Shown: piece by piece, positions 1 through 5,896 of the stretch
How the letters are laid out: the number at the start of each line of letters is the position of its first letter
Numbering within the stretch: the stretch's first letter is position 1
Source: Parcubacteria group bacterium CG10_big_fil_rev_8_21_14_0_10_38_31
GTDB lineage: Bacteria; Patescibacteriota; Minisyncoccia; GCA-002772825
Reading direction: 5' to 3'
Assembly (NCBI GenBank): GCA_002772825.1
Contig: PFDM01000025.1
Location: 11,136 to 17,031 of the forward strand
Length of the DNA: 5,896 nt
Program-made: the position numbers and the translations under genes
The notes under the pieces: model-generated
The model's database searches: none
What the model was told of the DNA's origin: nothing
Seen by the model: the letters and a program-made list of their open reading frames with translations, nothing else

Positions 1-482
1 CCACTGTATTTTATAGCCACCGGCAAGATCGGTGCCTTAGACTTAAAGGCGAGCACCGCCACACCCCTCTTGGCTTCTTTTAAAACATCACTTTTATTCA
101 TACTTCCTTCGGGAAAATAACCTACCGATACTCCCTCATTTAGAATCTTAAGAGGAAGCTCCAAGGATTTATCTATCCCTTGCTTGTAGTAAGTAGGAAA
201 GCCTCCCATAAGACGTATATATTGGGCCAATATAGGAATCTTCAAAAAACCGTCTGCCGTCATAAAACGGATAGGGTAAATCTTATTAGTTAATGGAAAA
301 GCCAGTCCTATTACGAATGGATCTATCCTTCTCTTGTGGTTTGAAGCGACAATATAAGGACCCTTCATCTCTGCCAGATTAAGGCCACTCCTATTCTCAA
401 CAGTAAGGTCAAAGAGTGCCTTTTCAACAATATAAAAGATAATCCAAAAAGCCTTCTGGAAAATTGCGTAGATTGATATCAT
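1..482 (-). CDS. plsC: 1-acyl-sn-glycerol-3-phosphate acyltransferase family protein (PlsC-like), 3' end outside window
   Basis: This is a PlsC/LPLAT-family acyltransferase, which would transfer an acyl group to lysophosphatidic acid or a similar lysolipid at the inner face of the membrane. Reading from ATG at 482, 160 codons are visible before the edge. The catalytic HX4D block is NHKRRID (H49, D54). The substrate-binding block is YFPEGS (about 122-127), and PILPVAIKY (151-159) matches the fourth conserved block of the family. A hydrophobic stretch at about 4-19 could be a membrane anchor. The usual FPEGTR is FPEGSM here, so the Arg after the Thr/Ser is missing, though the following RGVAVLA segment is normal. 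No Shine-Dalgarno sequence precedes the ATG. The frame is open further upstream, with a possible TTG at 512, but similarity starts after 482. The gene follows the GDPD gene across a gap with a terminator-like hairpin. The family is clear; the exact acceptor lipid is not. Confidence 0.9.
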   Translation of the reverse strand, partial: MISIYAIFQKAFWIIFYIVEKALFDLTVENRSGLNLAEMKGPYIVASNHKRRIDPFVIGLAFPLTNKIYPIRFMTADGFLKIPILAQYIRLMGGFPTYYKQGIDKSLELPLKILNEGVSVGYFPEGSMNKSDVLKEAKRGVAVLAFKSKAPILPVAIKYS

Positions 483-500
483 ATATTTTTTAATACACTG

Positions 501-509
501 ATAATAACA
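501..509 (-). promoter_or_regulatory. Candidate extended -10 promoter for the plsC-like gene
   Basis: On the minus strand, TGTTATTAT matches the extended -10 form TGnTATAAT with one mismatch. It lies about 18 bases upstream of the plsC ATG and just downstream of the terminator-like hairpin. The hexamer 17 bases further upstream (CTTTTC) is a poor -35, so recognition would depend on the TG extension. The 5' leader would be very short. The region is AT-rich, so chance matches are likely. Confidence 0.33.
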
Positions 510-550
510 CAAAAAGATAAAAAGAAAAGGAGGGGGGTCATCCACCTTTT
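507..550 (-). terminator. Candidate intrinsic terminator after the GDPD gene
   Basis: On the minus strand, AAAAGGTGG (550-542) can pair with CCTCCTTTT (533-525), leaving one central U-U mismatch and an 8-base loop rich in C. A U-rich tract, CTTTTTATCTTTTTG, follows directly. This is the only sizeable gap between genes, about 30 bases after the GDPD stop, which suits the end of a transcription unit. The stem is only four G-C pairs plus A-U pairs, so termination may be partial. Confidence 0.45.
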
Positions 551-581
551 TCCCTGTGTGAAAAATCTCTTAAACTTTTTA

Positions 582-1214
582 TTATAAAGGATTGTCTAAT
601 GTCACCGCATATAGCCCCTCCTCTTTTAAAATCCATTCTCTTTCTTTCCCTGACTGAAGAACACCTATTACAAATCTTTTATCAGGATATTTTCTAAAAA
701 CAGAAGAAAGTGAAAAAACACTCCAATACAATCTAAAAGCGACTTTAGATAGAAATGAAGTATATCCCATCATTATAAAATCCGGATTAAACCTCATAAT
801 ATCTTTCTTTATATTCCATGGGTAAGATATTATACCGAGCTTAAATCCCCTCCTCTCAGTAAAAGGGAATTTACTGGCAACCTTCCAAAAACCAAATATG
901 ACAGACTTGTCTTTCAGTCCGTGTGACTCCAGAAGATCCGCTACCTCTCCAAACAGCTTATCGCTGTATTCCTTAAATTCTAAAAAAAGCTCGAGATTTT
1001 CTCTTTTCAAATACTCTAAAGCCTCTTTGAAAGTTAAAACTCCAGTATCAACTGTAGCGTTATGCGAAACAATTATTTCGCCACTTTCCCCGTGTCGCCT
1101 TATATCAAACTCAACGCCATTCATATCCCCAGATGATGCCCTCTTAAAAGCACTAATGGTGTTTTCGCCATTACCCTTAGCCCATCCTCTGTGCGCAATA
1201 ATCTTTGTGCTCAT
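582..1214 (-). CDS. Glycerophosphodiester phosphodiesterase family protein, compact form
   Basis: GDPD enzymes hydrolyse deacylated phospholipids (glycerophosphodiesters) to glycerol-3-phosphate and an alcohol, using a metal in a TIM-barrel. At 210 residues this is shorter than the usual 240-250. Motifs appear in family order: AHRGW (H8, R9), ENT (17-19), VEFDIR with metal ligands E35 and D37, second catalytic His H51 in VSHN, LEFK with E79 as third likely metal ligand, and a C-terminal TLDNP that matches the usual TDxP. The family's H-D pair is H-N here (N52), and the segment between H51 and the LTFKEAL block is about 20 residues shorter than usual. No signal peptide is visible, so it is probably cytoplasmic. 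The ATG at 1214 follows the alaS stop by 15 bases, with no Shine-Dalgarno sequence. The fold and family are firm; the substrate could also be another phosphodiester. Confidence 0.9.
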   Translation of the reverse strand: MSTKIIAHRGWAKGNGENTISAFKRASSGDMNGVEFDIRRHGESGEIIVSHNATVDTGVLTFKEALEYLKRENLELFLEFKEYSDKLFGEVADLLESHGLKDKSVIFGFWKVASKFPFTERRGFKLGIISYPWNIKKDIMRFNPDFIMMGYTSFLSKVAFRLYWSVFSLSSVFRKYPDKRFVIGVLQSGKEREWILKEEGLYAVTLDNPL

Positions 1215-1229
1215 ATATAATTACTGGCA

Positions 1230-2960
1230 TTACTCAAGCACGGCCTTGATACGCCGAACACCGGCGGAAGTTGCCTCTTCTTTCTTAATCTTGAAGTGTC
1301 CAAGTTCACTGGTGTTTTGGACATGAGGTCCACCGCAAATCTCTTTGCTGAAGCCACTCACTGAATAGACTTTCACCTTGTCTTCATATTTATCACCAAA
1401 AATTCCTATCGCCCCTTTCTCCTTTGCTTCATCAGGTGTCATATCTTCTACCGTGACTGACAACTTCTCATTTATTCTCTCATTCACTATATCTTCAACT
1501 TTCTTTAATTCTTCCGGCGTCATCTTCTCTGAGTGAGAAAAGTCAAAACGTAAACGCTCTGGCGTAATGTTGCTCCCCTTCTGCGCCACATGTAGTCCCA
1601 AAACTTCACGCAAGGCCTGATGCAATAGATGCGTAGCGGTGTGGAGTCGTGTCTCTTCAGGACTTGTGCCAGAGAGACCACCCTTAAACTTCTTCTCCAT
1701 ACCAGCACGAGAGACTTCCTGATGTCTCTTAAATTCTTCCCTAAAACCTGCTTCGTCAACTTTAATCCCTTTTTCTCTTGCAACCTCAAGAGTCTCCTCA
1801 AAAGGGAAACCGTAAGTGGAGAAAAGAATAAAAGCATCGTGGCCAGAGATACCGTGGATAGAAAATTTTTCAAACTGCTTAAGCCCTTCTTTAAGTGTCT
1901 TTTCAAATCTCTCTTCTTCGGCCTTAAGCTCGGAGATAATCTCGTCCTCCTTCTTTACTAAATCCGGATAAGCGTCTTTATAACTTTCAATAACAATCTT
2001 AGCAACTTTCAGCATAAAAGACGATTCAATGTTTAGAATTTTCATATGACGAACCAATCTTCTTATAAGTCGTCTAAGAATATATCCTCGTTCGGAATTG
2101 GAAGGTGCCACTCCATCTGAGAGGATAAAGACAGACGACCTTATATGGTCAGCAATTATCCTAAAAACTTTCTCATAACCAGACTCAAAATAACTCACTC
2201 CGGAAACTTTCTCTATCTCTTTAATAATGTTACCAAAAAGGTCTGTCTCAAAAATAGTCGGAGTTTTACTTACCATCATAGAGAGACGTTCCAGACCCAT
2301 ACCAGTGTCAACACCGGATGTTGGAAGATTCTCTAAGACTTGCTCATCCGAGTCAGCCCCAGGCTGGTCGGACTTAGGCCGACAATAATATTCATTAAAT
2401 ACTATATTCCATACTTCAACCCCCTTCACATATATCTCAGTTGTCGGTCCACATGGACCTTCTTTCCCCGTCGGACCCCAGAAGTTGTCTTCCTTGCCAA
2501 ATTTCTTAATCTTCTCCTCGGGGACAAAATTTTTCCAGATGTCATAAGACTCATTATCAAAGGGGACATTCTTGTCACCCATAAAGACAGTGACGTAATC
2601 TATATCCAAGCCAAGCTCTCCAACTATAAATTCATAGGCATATTTTATCGCTTCTTCTTTAAAATATCCGCCGAAAGAAAAATTACCAAGCATCTCAAAG
2701 AAAGTTAGGTGGCTTGCGTCGCCCACCTCCTCTATATCTGATGTCCTGATACATTTCTGACTTGAGGTGGTGCTTAGAGACCCAAAATCCTCCGTAGCGT
2801 TCTTTTTACCAAGATAATACGGCTTAAACTGTTGCATACCGGCAGTGGTAAAAAGCACCGACGAATCATCGTCAGACACAAGCGAAGAAGAAGGCATTAT
2901 TTTATGCCCTTTGCTTTCAAAAAATGTAAGAAATTTCTGTCTGACTTCGTTCGGCTTCAT
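1230..2960 (-). CDS. alaS: Alanine--tRNA ligase, short form lacking the C-Ala domain
   Basis: AlaRS attaches alanine to tRNA-Ala and hydrolyses mischarged Ser- or Gly-tRNA. Numbering from ATG at 2960 (576 residues), the N-terminal class II core starts with NEVRQKFLTFFESKGHKI. Motif 2 is HLTFFEMLGNFSFGGYF (84-100) and motif 3 is GMGLER (220-225). A helical tRNA-recognition region follows. The editing domain carries HTATH (440-444) and CGGPH (542-546), the four zinc/editing ligands. The protein ends at RRIKAVLE, exactly where the editing domain ends, so the coiled-coil and C-Ala regions of the usual 870-residue enzyme are absent. The reading frame is open up to an ATG at 3008, inside mnmA, but the family start MKPNEVRQ favours 2960, 20 bases after the mnmA stop. 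No Shine-Dalgarno sequence is seen. Short AlaRS of this kind is what I recall from Patescibacteria. There is no frameshift, so the short length looks natural. Confidence 0.97.
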   Translation of the reverse strand: MKPNEVRQKFLTFFESKGHKIMPSSSLVSDDDSSVLFTTAGMQQFKPYYLGKKNATEDFGSLSTTSSQKCIRTSDIEEVGDASHLTFFEMLGNFSFGGYFKEEAIKYAYEFIVGELGLDIDYVTVFMGDKNVPFDNESYDIWKNFVPEEKIKKFGKEDNFWGPTGKEGPCGPTTEIYVKGVEVWNIVFNEYYCRPKSDQPGADSDEQVLENLPTSGVDTGMGLERLSMMVSKTPTIFETDLFGNIIKEIEKVSGVSYFESGYEKVFRIIADHIRSSVFILSDGVAPSNSERGYILRRLIRRLVRHMKILNIESSFMLKVAKIVIESYKDAYPDLVKKEDEIISELKAEEERFEKTLKEGLKQFEKFSIHGISGHDAFILFSTYGFPFEETLEVAREKGIKVDEAGFREEFKRHQEVSRAGMEKKFKGGLSGTSPEETRLHTATHLLHQALREVLGLHVAQKGSNITPERLRFDFSHSEKMTPEELKKVEDIVNERINEKLSVTVEDMTPDEAKEKGAIGIFGDKYEDKVKVYSVSGFSKEICGGPHVQNTSELGHFKIKKEEATSAGVRRIKAVLE

Positions 2961-2980
2961 AGACAAAATAATAGCATTTT

Positions 2981-4105
2981 CTAAGCGATTATTCCACCGC
3001 CCAGACAAACCCCTTTGCTATAGATAACAAGGGATTGTCCGGAGGAAACAGCCCTCTGGGGCTTCTTAAAAATTACTTTAACCCTCCCTTTGCCGGCATC
3101 TTTAAGCCGACACTTCTCCAAGGGCTGACGATAACGGATACGCGCGCTATACTCTTTAGTAAAATCCGGTTTTACCGAAGTCCAGCTTACAGCTTCAACT
3201 AAAACTTCTTTCTGGAAAGATCCTTTCTCCTCTTTCTTGTGAGAGACGATGAGTAAATTCTTCTTAATGTCTTTTGCGACCACATAATAAGGATTGCGGT
3301 CTGTTCCACTCTCTGTTATCTCAAAGCCGTGCCTCTGACCTATCGTTAAGAAAGTGACTCCACAGTGCGAACCGACGACATTTCCATTTTCATCAACGAC
3401 TTTTCCTTTCTTCTCTTTTATATATTTCTTCAAGAAATCACGAATACTAATCTTTCCTAAGAAACAGAGTCCCTGACTATCCTTCTTCTCGGCAGTGATA
3501 AGGCCAAATTTCTTAGCGAGTTTTCTCACCTCCGGTTTCTTAAATCCGCCGATAGGAAAAATTACATTTTTTAATTCTTTCTGAGTAAGCGTCCAGAGAA
3601 AATATGTCTGGTCCTTCTCCTTGTCCTCCGCGGTTTTTAATAAGTAAACAATTCTACCATTTTTCGATTTTGCATTGTCATTTTCTATTTTGATTTTTAA
3701 TTTTTCAATTTGACTATAATGGCCGGTTGCTACAAAATCAGCCCCCATCTTCTTCGCCTTTTTTAAGAACGCACCGAACTTTATCATCCTATTGCACATC
3801 ACATCAGGATTCGGGGTTCGCCCCTTCTTATACTCGGCAATCATATAATCTATCACCTCCTTCTTATACTCTTTCTCAAAATCAAAAGTAAGAAAAGGGA
3901 TACCAAGTTTAGCGCACACGCGCATAGCATCACGTCTATCGTCACGCCAAGTGCAAGAAAGCCAGGCCGGATACCAAGCTTTTATAAAGACACCTACCAC
4001 ATCAAAGCCCTGCTCCTTAAGTAAGGCTACCGACACAGAAGAATCCACTCCTCCCGAAAGACCGACGAAGACCTTAAGTTTATTTTTTTCAAAGTCTTTT
4101 TTCAT
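2981..4105 (-). CDS. mnmA: tRNA-specific 2-thiouridylase MnmA
   Basis: MnmA makes 2-thiouridine at wobble position 34 of tRNA-Lys, -Glu and -Gln, using ATP and sulfur passed from a cysteine desulfurase relay. Numbered from ATG at 4105 (374 residues), the PP-loop ATPase motif is SGGVDSS (17-23). The catalytic cysteine C104 lies in NPDVMCN and the second active-site cysteine C214 in SQGLCFLG. Further family blocks are ATGHY (126-130), KDQTYFL (164-170), TIGQRHG (254-260), and the C-terminal barrel with PQRAVSSGQS and LGGG. TWRDDRRDAMRVC near 53-64 matches the family's N-terminal region. Residues about 134-149 (EKLKIKIENDNAKSKN) look inserted and are encoded by AT-rich repetitive DNA. A GTG at 4108 directly before the ATG is an alternative start. 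The exonuclease stop is 9 bases upstream. Length is close to the usual 360-370. The stop is TAG. Confidence 0.96.
   Translation of the reverse strand: MKKDFEKNKLKVFVGLSGGVDSSVSVALLKEQGFDVVGVFIKAWYPAWLSCTWRDDRRDAMRVCAKLGIPFLTFDFEKEYKKEVIDYMIAEYKKGRTPNPDVMCNRMIKFGAFLKKAKKMGADFVATGHYSQIEKLKIKIENDNAKSKNGRIVYLLKTAEDKEKDQTYFLWTLTQKELKNVIFPIGGFKKPEVRKLAKKFGLITAEKKDSQGLCFLGKISIRDFLKKYIKEKKGKVVDENGNVVGSHCGVTFLTIGQRHGFEITESGTDRNPYYVVAKDIKKNLLIVSHKKEEKGSFQKEVLVEAVSWTSVKPDFTKEYSARIRYRQPLEKCRLKDAGKGRVKVIFKKPQRAVSSGQSLVIYSKGVCLGGGIIA
3655..3712 (-). repeat. AT-rich short-period repeat tract inside mnmA
   Basis: On the minus strand this tract consists of successive A-rich units such as GAAAAATT, AAAAATC, AAAATAG, AAAATGAC, AAAATCG and AAAAATGG, with a spacing of about seven bases and very little G or C compared with the surrounding gene. 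It keeps the mnmA frame and encodes a Lys/Asn/Ile-rich stretch right after the ATGHY block. It resembles the A-rich low-complexity repeats I remember between genes in some Patescibacteria genomes. Calling it a repeat copy rather than biased coding sequence is inference. Confidence 0.4.
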
Positions 4106-4114
4106 CACAGCAAA

Positions 4115-4666
4115 TTACATCTCGATTAACTTTTTATAGACTTCAAGAGTGGCTCTTATATCGGCAAGCGCCGAATGCTCTTTTTCATTCCTAATACCAA
4201 AATACTTACAGAGCGCTCTCAGGGAAAACTTCTGAGCATCTGACTTGTCATAAAGCTTGGCAAAAGCAAAAGAGATAACATCAAGTTTGTGGTAATGCAT
4301 CTTATTCTCCACTCCAGTCTGACGGAAAGCCTCATCAAGAAAAGTCCAATCAAACGAGACATTTTGAGCGATGATAGAAGCGTCTTTGGTCTTACTGGCA
4401 AATATCTCCATCGCCTCTTTTAGAGAGATAGCTTCTTTCCACTCTGCTTCGTTATATCCATTAATCCTTAAAGCTTCAGGATCAGCCGTCTCCAAATGCT
4501 CCGGCTTCACCTTAAGAAGAAACTCTTCTATGACCTCAATCTTGGGACCGCCAATAAGCGCCGGCGCTTGCCTTGCGACAATACAACCAATCTCAATAAT
4601 CTCATGCTTGTGGGCATCAAGTCCGGTCGTCTCAAGATCTGTAAATGCTAAATTATGATTTTTCAT
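4115..4666 (-). CDS. DEDDh-family 3'-5' exonuclease (DnaQ/RNase T superfamily)
   Basis: A free-standing 183-residue exonuclease domain that should remove nucleotides from 3' ends of DNA or RNA with two metal ions. All five catalytic residues can be placed. Exo I is FTDLETTG (D10, E12). Exo II is QNVSFDWTFLD (D106). Exo III is EHSALADIRAT (H164, D169), the His at its usual place making it DEDDh. The block EALRINGYN (64-72) is typical of DnaQ-like exonucleases. The residue before the Exo II Asn is Gln (Q101), where His is most common. No polymerase, helicase or other domain is attached. It could be a proofreading epsilon-like subunit, an RNase T-like tRNA trimmer or a repair nuclease. Its place between mltG and mnmA does not decide among them. 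ATG at 4666 starts 9 bases after the mltG stop. A weak AAGG lies 12 bases upstream. Confidence 0.93.
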   Translation of the reverse strand: MKNHNLAFTDLETTGLDAHKHEIIEIGCIVARQAPALIGGPKIEVIEEFLLKVKPEHLETADPEALRINGYNEAEWKEAISLKEAMEIFASKTKDASIIAQNVSFDWTFLDEAFRQTGVENKMHYHKLDVISFAFAKLYDKSDAQKFSLRALCKYFGIRNEKEHSALADIRATLEVYKKLIEM

Positions 4667-4675
4667 ATATTTAAA

Positions 4676-5731
4676 TTACCTTAAATACTTCTCTTTATTC
4701 ACTTTATGCTCGTCAAAAGTCTTGGCATAATGCATATCACCATCTTTGTCTGAAAGGTAATACCAATAATCCGAGTCCTTAGGATACACTGCTGACAATA
4801 TAGAATCAAGTCCCGGGTTAGAAATAGGGCCTTTCGGTAAACCGGCATAAAGATATGTATTATAAGGTGAATCAATCTTCAGGTCGTCTAAGGTCACTTC
4901 AAAAGTATTCTTCCCTATAATATAAGGGAAGACGGCGTCCACCTGAAGGGCCATACCGACACTCAACCTCTTCCATAAAATACCAGAAACGAGTCTCCTT
5001 GTGTCCGACAAGCGAGCCTCCTCTTCTATAAGAGAAGCCATTGTTATAACATCATAGATACTCAAACCTCTTTTTACTATCTCTTCTCTCATCTCCGGCG
5101 ACATCTTGGTGTCAAAATTACGTCTCATCTCGCTTATTATCTCCGAGTTTTTTATCCCCGGAAAGAAGAAATAGGTGTCAGGAAAAAGAAACCCTTCCAG
5201 TGAGCCAAAAGGATTATCACTTATATCATTATCAAGAAAAGTCTGACCTTTTGTCAGCTTTAAAAATTCCTCTTTGTCAAAACTATCACCTAAGGAGATT
5301 TGTAATATCTCTGACATCTCAATAATAGTTGATCCTTCCGGAATAGTAACTCTCATGGGCGTTAATCTAAAGTCTGCTCCTGCAATACGCCTTGCTACTG
5401 TTAATACGTTTTGAGGTTCTTTAAAAAAATAACTCCCCGACTTAGCACCACTCTGACCGCCAATAAGCCGAACAATGATTTTAAAGGTAAACTCTGATTT
5501 TATAATTTTATTTTCTTTCAACTCCGTTGCAACTCTTTCAAGTGAAGACCCTTCTTTTACGACGACAACCTTATTCTCTCCAAAGCCAGTCGGCGAAGAA
5601 AATGCGAAGAGGCATGTTATAAACAACAAAGACAAGAAAACACTCAAAACAATAATTATAATTTTATAACTATTCTTCTGAGGATTATATTCATCAGAGT
5701 TATTTAATATGTTATTAAAAGTTAAACTCAT
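4676..5731 (-). CDS. mltG: Endolytic transglycosylase MltG (YceG-like)
   Basis: MltG is an inner-membrane lytic transglycosylase that cleaves nascent peptidoglycan strands near the membrane and is thought to set their length. The 351 residues begin with a 22-residue cytoplasmic tail, followed by one membrane helix at about 23-45. A LysM-like region spans roughly 54-120 (VVVVKEGSSLERVATELK) and precedes the YceG catalytic domain. Blocks GFLFPDTYFF (180-189), MASLIEEEAR (231-240), LVSGILWKRL, GMALQVDAV, DSPYNTYLYAGLP (287-299) and GPISNPG (301-307) are all family signatures. E236 corresponds to the catalytic Glu of the ASIVEKE motif in E. coli MltG. The C-terminal HYAKTFDEH is the usual ending. 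Length is normal. The ATG at 5731 overlaps the upstream gene's TGA in ATGA, which suggests translational coupling. A GGAG lies about 20 bases upstream, too far for a standard ribosome site. Confidence 0.96.
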   Translation of the reverse strand: MSLTFNNILNNSDEYNPQKNSYKIIIIVLSVFLSLLFITCLFAFSSPTGFGENKVVVVKEGSSLERVATELKENKIIKSEFTFKIIVRLIGGQSGAKSGSYFFKEPQNVLTVARRIAGADFRLTPMRVTIPEGSTIIEMSEILQISLGDSFDKEEFLKLTKGQTFLDNDISDNPFGSLEGFLFPDTYFFFPGIKNSEIISEMRRNFDTKMSPEMREEIVKRGLSIYDVITMASLIEEEARLSDTRRLVSGILWKRLSVGMALQVDAVFPYIIGKNTFEVTLDDLKIDSPYNTYLYAGLPKGPISNPGLDSILSAVYPKDSDYWYYLSDKDGDMHYAKTFDEHKVNKEKYLR

Positions 5732-5896
5732 ATAGGCAAGTTTGTAGGAGGCTCCACTTTCTTAGACTCAATCCTGCCAAATGTAGGAGTCTCAGCCACC
5801 TTACCCGGAAAGTGATAAATAGTCGCAAGCTCTTCTGTGTTTAAGACCATCGGCTTTCTCTGGTAAGGATAGTAAAAATGAGACCTCTTAACATAA
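5728..5896 (-). CDS. C-terminal tail of an unidentified protein, 5' part outside window
   Basis: Fifty-five codons are open from the window edge (first full codon at 5895-5893) to TGA at 5730-5728, which overlaps the mltG ATG by four bases. Coding is supported by this overlap, by open frame across the whole end, and by a peptide that looks like a structured tail: VLNTEELATIYHFPGKV followed by TPTFGRIESKKVEPPTNLP. I have a vague memory of similar endings (ELAT-hydrophobic-HFP, then an R-E-KK-EPP-NLP tail) in large Patescibacteria proteins linked to conjugation-type or HerA-like ATPases, but I cannot confirm this and give no function. No membrane segment is visible in this part. It is probably the preceding gene of the same operon as mltG. 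Confidence 0.72.
   Translation of the reverse strand, partial: YVKRSHFYYPYQRKPMVLNTEELATIYHFPGKVAETPTFGRIESKKVEPPTNLPI

Noticed and set aside
898..1326. Plus-strand open frame of 142 codons across the GDPD/alaS junction
   Set aside because: It lies opposite two well-supported genes, has no recognisable motif and is serine/leucine-rich in the way antisense frames often are.
1520..1906. Minus-strand open frame of 128 codons inside alaS
   Set aside because: It is an out-of-frame reading of the AlaRS helical and editing region, with a basic, motif-free product.
2340..2708. Plus-strand open frame of 122 codons opposite alaS
   Set aside because: It is fully antisense to the conserved catalytic core of AlaRS, with no family signature. 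The other plus-strand frames (at 1629, 2145, 2845, 3951, 4371 and 5475) were dropped for the same reason.
2961..3008. Upstream ATG extension of alaS giving 16 extra residues
   Set aside because: The extension overlaps the conserved end of mnmA, and the family's N-terminus begins at the downstream ATG (MKPNEVRQ).
5600..5620. Possible lipoprotein cysteine in the MltG N-terminus (C40 in FITCLF)
   Set aside because: The residue before Cys is Thr and the -3 position is Phe, so it is not a lipobox. It sits inside a membrane helix typical of MltG.
1..5896. Recoded UGA (glycine) as in some Patescibacteria lineages
   Set aside because: No gene has an internal UGA, and UGA acts as a normal stop in the ATGA overlap before mltG.
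1..5896. Mobile elements, CRISPR arrays, tRNA or rRNA genes, defence genes
   Set aside because: No transposase or integrase motif, spaced repeats, cloverleaf or terminal inverted repeats were seen. The window is almost filled by ordinary genes on one strand.

Overview
The window is a compact, moderately AT-rich bacterial segment in which every supportable gene lies on the minus strand, so transcription runs from position 5896 towards 1. I read seven genes: the last 55 residues of an unidentified protein, mltG, a DEDDh 3'-5' exonuclease, mnmA, alaS, a glycerophosphodiester phosphodiesterase (GDPD) gene, and a plsC-type acyltransferase gene cut by the window edge at position 1.

The likely source is a member of the Candidate Phyla Radiation (Patescibacteria), probably in the Parcubacteria group. 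The main reason is the alanyl-tRNA synthetase. It ends exactly at the end of its editing domain, at about 576 residues rather than about 870, and has the form of motif 2 that I remember from that group. Small intergenic gaps, starts without Shine-Dalgarno sequences and a short GDPD agree with this. The first gene ends in TGA inside a standard ATGA overlap, and no coding frame needs UGA read as glycine, so translation table 11 fits. The phylum assignment is inference from remembered family features, not from a search.

Layout from 5896 down: 5896-5728 is the tail of the unidentified gene, overlapping the mltG start by four bases. 5731-4676 is mltG, followed after 9 bases by the exonuclease gene (4666-4115). 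After another 9 bases (6 if the GTG start is used) comes mnmA (4105-2981), then after 20 bases alaS (2960-1230), then after 15 bases the GDPD gene (1214-582). These six appear to form one transcription unit. The only real intergenic gap, 483-581, holds a terminator-like hairpin with a U-rich tail and then an extended -10-like promoter for the plsC gene (482 to beyond 1).

The unit mixes cell-envelope work (MltG ends glycan-strand growth), nucleic-acid trimming (exonuclease), translation fidelity (MnmA thiolates tRNA wobble uridine; AlaRS charges and proofreads tRNA-Ala) and glycerophospholipid turnover (GDPD, then PlsC). I found no mobile element, CRISPR array, tRNA or rRNA, and no clearly new multi-gene system. 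The points most worth a second look are an AT-rich, repeat-like in-frame insert in mnmA, the C-Ala-less AlaRS, and the unidentified protein coupled to MltG.
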